Origin: an uncultured Oscillospiraceae bacterium
Lineage (GTDB): Bacteria; Bacillota; Clostridia; Oscillospirales; Oscillospiraceae
DNA: 5,691 nt
Assembly (NCBI GenBank): GCA_947628975.1
Contig: CANRBW010000105.1
Span: forward strand, 1-5,691
Direction: 5' to 3'
Shown here piece after piece: positions 1 to 3,893 of the stretch. A program made the position numbers and the translations under genes. Numbering within the stretch: the first letter of the stretch is position 1; every line of letters begins with the position of its first letter. The notes under the pieces were generated by a model, which saw only the letters and a program-made list of their open reading frames with translations, made no database searches and was not told the origin of the DNA.

Positions 1-788
1 GTGTAGGCACAGCGGTTGCCGGTGAACCCGGCGGTCTTGGAGAAGGAGCGGAACTCGATGGCGCAGGTCTTGGCCCCCTCGACCTCAAAGATGCTGTGGG
101 GGACGCCGGGGGTGGTGATGAACGCCTCGTAGGCGCTGTCGAACAAAATCACGCTGTCGTGGGCGTTGGCGTAGTCCACCCACAGCTTCAACTGCTCCGC
201 CGTGGCCGCCGCGCCGGTGGGGTTGTTGGGGGAGCAGATGTAGATGAGGTCTGGGACCTTCCCCTCCTCCGGCAGGGCCGGGAAGAAGCCGTTTTCCGCG
301 GTGCAGGGCAGGTAGATGAGCCGGGTCCACTTCTCCCCGTCGTAGTCCCCCGCCCGGCCGGCCATGGCGTTGGTGTCCACGTAGACAGGATAGACCGGGT
401 CGCACACCGCCACTACGTTGTCCACCGAGAAGATGTCCCCGATGTTGCCGCAGTCGCTCTTGGCCCCGTCGGAGACGAAGATCTCGTCGTCGGCGATGTC
501 CACGCCCCGGGCCTTGTAGTCGTCCCGGATGGCGAAGCGCAAGAAGTCATAGGCCCCGCAGGTCTCCTCGCAGTAGCCCCGGAAGGTCTCCTTCACCCCC
601 ATCTCCGCCGTGGCCTTGGCCATGGCCTCCACCACCGCGGGGGCCAGGGGCAGGGTCACGTCCCCGATGCCCAGGCGGATCAGGGGCATGGGCGGGTTCT
701 CCGCGCTGAAGGCCCGCACCCGCCGGCCGATCTCCGGGAAGAGATAGCCCCCCGGCAGCTTGAGAAAGTTTTCGTTGATCTTTGCCAT
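1..788 (-). CDS. dapL: LL-diaminopimelate aminotransferase, N-terminal 262 residues (3' end beyond the left edge)
   Basis: Cytosolic PLP-dependent class I/II aminotransferase that converts tetrahydrodipicolinate plus glutamate directly to LL-2,6-diaminopimelate, bypassing the acyl-DAP steps of lysine and peptidoglycan synthesis. Seen: N-terminus MAKINENFLKLPGGYLFPEI, typical of DapL; LGIGDVT (39-45); DEIFVSDGAKSDCGNIGDIF (101-120); CDPVYPVY (129-136); SPNNPTG (186-192); DSAYE (217-221); and SFSKTAGFTGNR (248-259), whose Lys251 is the expected Schiff-base lysine. The family is about 400-410 residues, so about one third is missing off the window. The ATG at 788 is preceded by AAAGGAGG at good spacing (9 bases from AGGAGG). 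It starts 22 bases after the dapF stop, so it is probably co-transcribed with glnA-dapF. Oddity: the usual GYGPEQGY segment reads GYCEETCGAY (71-80), two residues longer and with two cysteines. Family assignment is very secure. Confidence 0.97.
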   Translation of the reverse strand, partial: MAKINENFLKLPGGYLFPEIGRRVRAFSAENPPMPLIRLGIGDVTLPLAPAVVEAMAKATAEMGVKETFRGYCEETCGAYDFLRFAIRDDYKARGVDIADDEIFVSDGAKSDCGNIGDIFSVDNVVAVCDPVYPVYVDTNAMAGRAGDYDGEKWTRLIYLPCTAENGFFPALPEEGKVPDLIYICSPNNPTGAAATAEQLKLWVDYANAHDSVILFDSAYEAFITTPGVPHSIFEVEGAKTCAIEFRSFSKTAGFTGNRCAY

Positions 789-810
789 GGTTTTGTTCCT
801 CCTTTGTCTG

Positions 811-1535
811 TCAAAGGGCCCTGTCGGGCCACTCCCCTTCAAAGACCGTTCTGGCCGGGCCGGTCATGTAGACGTGCCCGTCCGCCTCCTCCCAGCGGAT
901 GTGGAGCTCTCCCCCCCGGAGGGCCACTGTAACCTCCCGGCCGGTGAGGCCCTGGCTGGCGCAGGCGCAGGCGGTGGCGCAGGCCCCGGTGCCACAGGCC
1001 AGGGTCTCGCCGCTGCCCCGCTCCCACACCCGCATCAAGACCCGGTCGACAAGTCAAAGTCCTTTACCCCCTCCGTGGGGATCACGAAGTGGGGGTTGCC
1101 CATCGAGACGGGAAAGCCCCGGAACTCCCGGGCTCCCCTGGGGACTGTCATAGGCGGCTCCAGGACGGGCGTCCCCATATCCACCGTCACCCGGTCCACC
1201 TGGCCGTCCTTGACTGTCAAGGCAAGTCGCTTTACCCCCGCCAGCGTCTCCACGGTCAGGTCGGTCTTGTGGGTCAGGCCCTTGTCGTAGACGAATTTGC
1301 CCACACAGCGGATGCCGTTGCCGCACATCTCCGCCTGGGAGCCGTCGGCGTTGAACATGGCCATGCGGAAGTCAGCGATCTCCGAGGGGAAGATGCCGAT
1401 GAGCCCGTCGCTGCCCACGCCGAAGTGCCGGTCGGACACCGCCCTGGACAGGGCGGGCAGGTCGTCGGGGGCGGACCGGGTGCAGTCCAGATACACATAG
1501 TCGTTGCCCAGGCCCTCCATCTTGGTGAAACGCAT
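811..1535 (-). pseudogene. dapF: Diaminopimelate epimerase, broken by an internal deletion and frameshift
   Basis: DapF is the PLP-independent two-cysteine racemase that turns LL-DAP into meso-DAP. The 5' fragment starts at ATG 1535 (AAGGAG 9 bases upstream) and reads MRFTKMEGLGNDYVYLD, FNADGS, MCGNGIRC with the first catalytic cysteine (Cys71) and GNPHF. It runs off the family pattern after VKDFDL and stops at TGA 1037-1035 (166 codons). The 3' fragment continues one frame over as MRVWERGSGETLACGTGAC, with the second catalytic cysteine, to MTGPARTVFEGEW and stop TGA 813-811. Between them the family normally has about 25-30 more residues, including the PERxN substrate-binding segment; these are absent. 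The junction lies near 1046-1052. The frames differ, so this is a deletion of non-multiple-of-three length rather than a point indel. The stop of the first fragment overlaps an ATG in the second frame (TGATG), so coupled translation of the halves is formally possible, but the missing Asn motif argues against activity. An assembly error is an alternative. Confidence 0.88.
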
Positions 1536-1560
1536 AGGGACACGCTCCTTTCCCGTGGGC

Positions 1561-2892
1561 TCAGTAGTTGATGATGTACTTGTCCCGCTCCCAGGAGGAC
1601 ACCCGCGTGCGGTACTCCTCCCACTCCGCCTGCTTGCCGGCGATGTACTGGTCGGCCACGTGCCGGCCCAGCACGTCCAGGATGAGCCGGTCCTGCTTCA
1701 GCGCCGCCAGGGCCTCCTCCAGGGAGCCGGGGAGGGCCTGGATGCCCTTCCGGCGGCGGGCGGTCGGGGTCATCTTGAAGATGTTCTCGGTGACCTCCGG
1801 GGGCGGGGTCATCTCCTTTTCGATGCCGTCCAGCCCAGCGGCCAGGCAGACGGCCAGGGCCAGGTAGGGGTTGCAGCAGGGGTCGGGGCAGCGCAGCTCC
1901 ATCCGGGTGGACTGGCCCCTGGCGGCGGGGATGCGGATGAGGGCGGAGCGGTTGGAGGCGGACCAGGCCATGTAGCACGGGGCCTCGTACCCCGGCACCA
2001 GCCGCTTGTAGGAGTTGACCAGGGGGTTTGTGATGGCGGCGATGCCCCGCATATGGCGCAGGACCCCGGCGATGAACTGGTAGGCCGTCCTTGACAGGCC
2101 CTTCTCCCCCTTCTCGTCGTAGAACACGTTCCGCCCCTGCTTGAACAGGGACATATTGATGTGCATCCCCGACCCGGCCACGCCGAAGATGGGCTTGGGC
2201 ATGAAGGTGGCGTGGAGGCCGTTCTGCTGGGCCATGACCTTCACCGCCAGCTTGAAGGTCATCACCGAGTCGGCGCAGTGGAGGGCGTCTTGGTACTTGA
2301 AGTCGATCTCGTGCTGGCCCTGGGCCACCTCGTGGTGGCTGGCCTCGATCTCAAAGCCCATCTGCTCCAGGGCCAGGCAGATCTCCCGCCGGGTGGACTC
2401 GCCGTGGTCCAGGGGGCCCAGGTCGAAGTAGCCGGCCTCGTCGTTGGTCTTGGTGGTGGGCTTGCCCTCCTCGTCGGTCTGGAAGAGGAAGAACTCCGCC
2501 TCAGGCCCCACGTTGAAGGTGTCAAACCCCATGGCCCTGGCCTTGGCCAGGACGTTCTTCAGCACCCCTCTGGGGTCCCCCACGAATGGGGTGCCGTCGG
2601 GGTTGTAGACGTCGCAGATCAGCCGGGCCACCCGGCCGTCCTGGGGCCGCCAGGGGAAGATGACGAAGCTGTCCAGGTCCGGGTAGAGGCACTGGTCGGA
2701 CTCCTCCAGCCGGACGAACCCCTCGATGGAGGAGCCGTCGAACATGATCTGGTTATCCAGCGCCTTCTCGATCTGGGAGGCGGTGATGGCCACGTTTTTC
2801 AGCTGGCCGAAGATGTCGGTGAACTGCATCCGGATGAAGCGGATCTCCTCGTCCTTCACCAAGCGGACGATCTGTTCTTTGGTGTACCCCAT
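1561..2892 (-). CDS. glnA: Glutamine synthetase, class I (GSI-alpha type)
   Basis: ATP-dependent ligation of ammonia to glutamate, the entry point of nitrogen assimilation; a cytosolic dodecamer. The 443 residues match the Bacillus-type length (about 444) and are shorter than the adenylylated enterobacterial enzyme (about 469). Seen: FTDIFGQLKN (24-33); FDGSSIEGFVR (51-61), where Arg61 corresponds to the Arg62 used in feedback inhibition in B. subtilis; GPEAEFFLF (129-137) with metal ligands Glu131 and Glu133; HHEVAQGQHEID (186-197) with Glu188 and Glu195; SGMHINMS (241-248) with His244; the active-site flap around Glu303 in PGYEAP (300-305); MELRCPDP (331-338). No adenylylation loop is present, so control is expected by feedback and possibly a GlnR-like regulator, although I see no clear GlnR box. 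I chose ATG 2892, not upstream 2961, because AAAGGGGAG lies just before it and an extended start would overlap the promoter and the upstream gene. dapF follows after 25 bases. Confidence 0.98.
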   Translation of the reverse strand: MGYTKEQIVRLVKDEEIRFIRMQFTDIFGQLKNVAITASQIEKALDNQIMFDGSSIEGFVRLEESDQCLYPDLDSFVIFPWRPQDGRVARLICDVYNPDGTPFVGDPRGVLKNVLAKARAMGFDTFNVGPEAEFFLFQTDEEGKPTTKTNDEAGYFDLGPLDHGESTRREICLALEQMGFEIEASHHEVAQGQHEIDFKYQDALHCADSVMTFKLAVKVMAQQNGLHATFMPKPIFGVAGSGMHINMSLFKQGRNVFYDEKGEKGLSRTAYQFIAGVLRHMRGIAAITNPLVNSYKRLVPGYEAPCYMAWSASNRSALIRIPAARGQSTRMELRCPDPCCNPYLALAVCLAAGLDGIEKEMTPPPEVTENIFKMTPTARRRKGIQALPGSLEEALAALKQDRLILDVLGRHVADQYIAGKQAEWEEYRTRVSSWERDKYIINY

Positions 2893-2931
2893 TGTACGCT
2901 CCCCTTTCCCCTGACGAACATAGTTACAGAT

Positions 2932-2961
2932 AGTATATCTTGCCGGTCCCGCCTCTGTCAA
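2932..2961 (-). promoter_or_regulatory. Sigma-A-type promoter for glnA
   Basis: On the minus strand, a perfect -35 TTGACA (2961-2956) and a -10 TATACT (2937-2932) are separated by 18 bases in an otherwise GC-rich stretch. Transcription would begin near 2925, giving a leader of about 33 bases before the glnA ATG. The -35 box overlaps the TGA stop codon of the preceding cyclo-ligase gene. This suggests glnA-dapF-dapL have their own promoter, with possible read-through from upstream. No experiment supports it; the assignment rests on consensus match and position. Confidence 0.72.
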
Positions 2962-3530
2962 GTCCCGGCCGCGGCCCGGGGGCCGGACTCGGTCACCAGC
3001 CAGCGGACCGGCCGGTCCTCCGGACCCAGGGCCACCCGCTCCAGCCGCTGGACCCCGAAGGCAGCCAGGACGGTCTCCGCCTGGGGACAGCGGGGCAGGT
3101 ACCGGTCGTAGTAGCCGCCGCCGTGGCCCAGGCGGCCGCCCCGGTCGTCAAAACCCACGCAGGGGAGGATTACCGCGTCCAGCGCCTCCGGCGCCACCCG
3201 CTCCGCCCGCGCCGGGACGGGGGCGAGGATGCCGAACCGCCCCCGCTCCCAGTCCCCGGCTGTCCGGGGGAGGTACGCCTCCATCCGGCCCTCCGCCCCG
3301 GAGACGGGGAAGGCCAGCCGCTTCCCTTTGGCCAGCGCCCAGGCGTGGAAGGCGGACAGGTCGGCCTCCTCCGCCGTGGCCAGGTAGGAGAGGATCGTCC
3401 CGGCCTCCGCCAGGGCGCTCAGGCTCTCCAGCCACCGGCAGATGGCGGCGCTGTTCCGGGCGCGGTCCGCCGGGCTGAGGGCCCGCCGCCGGGCCAGGCA
3501 CGCCTCTCGCTGGGCCTCCTTCTCCTCCAT
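2958..3530 (-). CDS. ygfA: 5-formyltetrahydrofolate cyclo-ligase (5,10-methenyl-THF synthetase)
   Basis: Uses ATP to convert 5-formyl-THF (folinate) into 5,10-methenyl-THF, returning a stored or inhibitory folate to the one-carbon pool; a cytosolic enzyme. At 190 residues it has normal family length. Seen: a basic N-terminal helix ending RRRALSP (14-20); ILSYLATAEEADL (46-58), the usual beta strand and turn; KGKRLAFPV (68-76); FGILAP (99-104); and the diagnostic LPCVGFDDRGGRLGHGGGYY (122-141) continuing DRYL (142-145), the nucleotide/phosphate-binding and catalytic signature. The ATG at 3530 has GGAGG seven bases upstream. It is divergent from the GTPase gene and precedes glnA in the same direction, with a 65-base gap. 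The C-terminus is Ala/Gly/Pro-rich but otherwise ordinary. Orthologues are also called fau, fthC or yqgN, so the symbol is a convention rather than a firm orthology claim. Confidence 0.95.
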   Translation of the reverse strand: MEEKEAQREACLARRRALSPADRARNSAAICRWLESLSALAEAGTILSYLATAEEADLSAFHAWALAKGKRLAFPVSGAEGRMEAYLPRTAGDWERGRFGILAPVPARAERVAPEALDAVILPCVGFDDRGGRLGHGGGYYDRYLPRCPQAETVLAAFGVQRLERVALGPEDRPVRWLVTESGPRAAAGT

Positions 3531-3614
3531 CTCTCCACCTCCGCCCTCTCACTTGCGCGGGAATACGCCTCGCGGCCATGGCGCGGCCGGTACGCGGCAG
3601 CGCCGAGCGCAACT

Positions 3615-3643
3615 ATGATACCACACCCGCCGCCGGGAGGCAA
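3615..3643 (-). promoter_or_regulatory. Candidate promoter for the 5-formyl-THF cyclo-ligase gene
   Basis: On the minus strand, TTGCCT (3643-3638) and TATCAT (3620-3615) are 17 bases apart, in the only A+T-containing patch between the repeats and the gene. It would start transcripts near 3608, with a leader of about 78 bases. The -35 is a weak match and the -10 has one mismatch, so the call rests partly on spacing and position. Confidence 0.42.
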
Positions 3644-3646
3644 GGC

Positions 3647-3675
3647 TTGTATCCCCGCCCCATCCGTGGTAGAAT
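3647..3675 (+). promoter_or_regulatory. Candidate promoter for the Tet(M)-like GTPase gene, overlapping the repeat palindrome
   Basis: TTGTAT (3647-3652) is 17 bases before TAGAAT (3670-3675), which is preceded by TGG and so also fits an extended -10. The -10 lies in the left arm of the first palindrome, so a protein bound to the palindrome would block it. The same TGGTAGAAT recurs in the second repeat unit (3779-3787), without a visible -35. Transcripts would begin near 3682, inside the palindrome loop, leaving a leader of about 210 bases. The -35 is weak; this is a moderate guess. Confidence 0.4.
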
Positions 3676-3698
3676 ATCCACGAAGTGGATATTCTACC
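3668..3698. promoter_or_regulatory. Perfect 14-base inverted repeat with GAA loop, unit 1
   Basis: Arms 3668-3681 and 3685-3698 are perfect reverse complements around a three-base GAA centre. The arms contain GAATATCC and GGATATTC, unusually AT-rich for this window. The structure could be a hairpin in RNA or, at the DNA level, an operator for a dimeric regulator. No T-run follows, so it is not a standard intrinsic terminator. Confidence 0.85.
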
Positions 3699-3706
3699 GA
3701 CTGGAT

Positions 3707-3750
3707 GCCGCCTTTGCTCCCCGGCCTTGCCGGGAACCGCAAAGGATGGC
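3707..3750. other. Nested GC-rich hairpin, unit 1
   Basis: CCTTTGC (3711-3717) pairs with GCAAAGG (3739-3745), and inside it CCCGGC (3720-3725) pairs with GCCGGG (3729-3734) around a CTT loop; GCC/GGC (3707-3709, 3748-3750) can extend the base. No T-run follows on either strand. The same fold recurs 112 bases later. Confidence 0.8.
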
Positions 3751-3752
3751 GA

Positions 3753-3787
3753 ATTCTACCACACCGCTGGTGCGGATGTGGTAGAAT
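3753..3787. other. Inverted repeat bridging the two repeat units
   Basis: ATTCTACCAC (3753-3762) ends unit 1 and its exact reverse complement GTGGTAGAAT (3778-3787) opens unit 2. The 15-base spacer has an inner ccgc/gcgg pairing. The two units can therefore fold in at least two mutually exclusive ways: each unit closed on itself, or the junction closed across units. Confidence 0.75.
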
Positions 3788-3810
3788 ATCCACGAAGTGG
3801 ATATTCTACT
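3780..3810. promoter_or_regulatory. Inverted repeat with GAA loop, unit 2
   Basis: Second copy of the AT-rich palindrome. Arms 3781-3793 and 3797-3809 pair perfectly (13 bases) around GAA, and the outermost pair is G/T (3780/3810), still allowed as a wobble in RNA. Confidence 0.83.
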
Positions 3811-3818
3811 AACTTGAT

Positions 3819-3862
3819 GCCGCCTTTGCTCCCCGGCCCTGCCGGGAACCGCAAAGGATGGC
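3819..3862. other. Nested GC-rich hairpin, unit 2
   Basis: Same stems as in unit 1, shifted by 112 bases (3823-3829 with 3851-3857; 3832-3837 with 3841-3846), with the loop changed from CTT to CCT. It ends about 20 bases before the Shine-Dalgarno of the GTPase gene. Its left arm contains GCTCCCC (3828-3834), complementary to GGGGAGC (3886-3892) at that Shine-Dalgarno. Confidence 0.78.
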
Positions 3863-3881
3863 GAATTCCACACCGCCGGAG

Positions 3882-3887
3882 AGGAGG
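3882..3887 (+). promoter_or_regulatory. Shine-Dalgarno of the GTPase gene
   Basis: AGGAGG lies six bases before the ATG at 3894, within a purine-rich run (3879-3891). It fixes the start chosen for the GTPase. It begins right after the second repeat unit, and its downstream edge is complementary to seven bases inside that unit. Confidence 0.85.
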
Positions 3888-3893
3888 GGAGCT

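Larger units (their letters stand above)
3666..3777. repeat. Tandem palindromic repeat, unit 1 (112 bases)
   Basis: This is the first of two head-to-tail units with an exact 112-base period. Unit 1 begins GTGGTAGAAT (3666-3675) and carries its reverse complement ATTCTACCAC at 3753-3762, so 3666-3762 resembles a small element bounded by 10-base terminal inverted repeats. Inside are two hairpins: an AT-rich one (3668-3698) and a GC-rich nested one (3707-3750). A 15-base spacer (3763-3777), itself able to form a short ccgc/gcgg hairpin, separates it from unit 2. The layout resembles a non-coding miniature transposable element or a REP/BIME-like intergenic repeat. No transposase gene is in the window. 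Confidence 0.9.
3778..3879. repeat. Tandem palindromic repeat, unit 2 (slightly truncated)
   Basis: Matches unit 1 across 3778-3868 with four substitutions in 91 bases: three just after the first palindrome, and one in the loop of the GC hairpin (ctt to cct), which leaves that stem intact. At its right end three bases are missing relative to unit 1 (GAATTCTACCAC becomes GAATTCCAC), which breaks the right terminal inverted repeat. The unit then runs into the ribosome binding site of the GTPase gene. It therefore probably forms part of that gene's 5' untranslated leader. Confidence 0.88.
3531..3893. other. Divergent intergenic region (363 bases)
   Basis: The region lies between the leftward cyclo-ligase gene and the rightward GTPase gene. 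The left third (about 3531-3665) is GC-rich and holds only a candidate leftward promoter and the start of a candidate rightward promoter. The rest (3666-3879) is filled by two tandem palindromic repeat units, followed directly by the ribosome binding site of the GTPase gene. Open frames crossing it encode only the repeat translated twice and show no protein-like composition, so I call no gene here. Confidence 0.85.

Noticed and set aside
96..932. Long rightward open frame opposite dapL and the end of dapF
   Set aside because: It is antisense to strongly conserved DapL sequence, has shadow-frame composition (Gly, Val, Arg, Pro-rich) and no recognisable domain; high GC makes such frames common.
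2893..2957. GlnR/TnrA operator in front of glnA
   Set aside because: I looked for the TGTNA-N7-TNACA pattern; TGTAA occurs on the minus strand but the matching half is missing.
2893..2961. Upstream extension of glnA to an ATG at 2961
   Set aside because: Would overlap the end of the cyclo-ligase gene and the promoter, and adds 23 residues absent from the family; the ATG at 2892 has a good Shine-Dalgarno.
2161..3111. Rightward 316-codon open frame opposite glnA and the cyclo-ligase gene
   Set aside because: Antisense shadow of two secure genes, no recognisable motif, crosses the glnA promoter.
3668..3745. Intrinsic terminators formed by the repeat hairpins
   Set aside because: The stems are strong but no T-run follows on either strand, and they lie between divergent genes where no terminator is needed.
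3666..3879. CRISPR array
   Set aside because: Only two copies with a 112-base period, and the whole unit including its interior is conserved, so there are no variable spacers; no cas genes.
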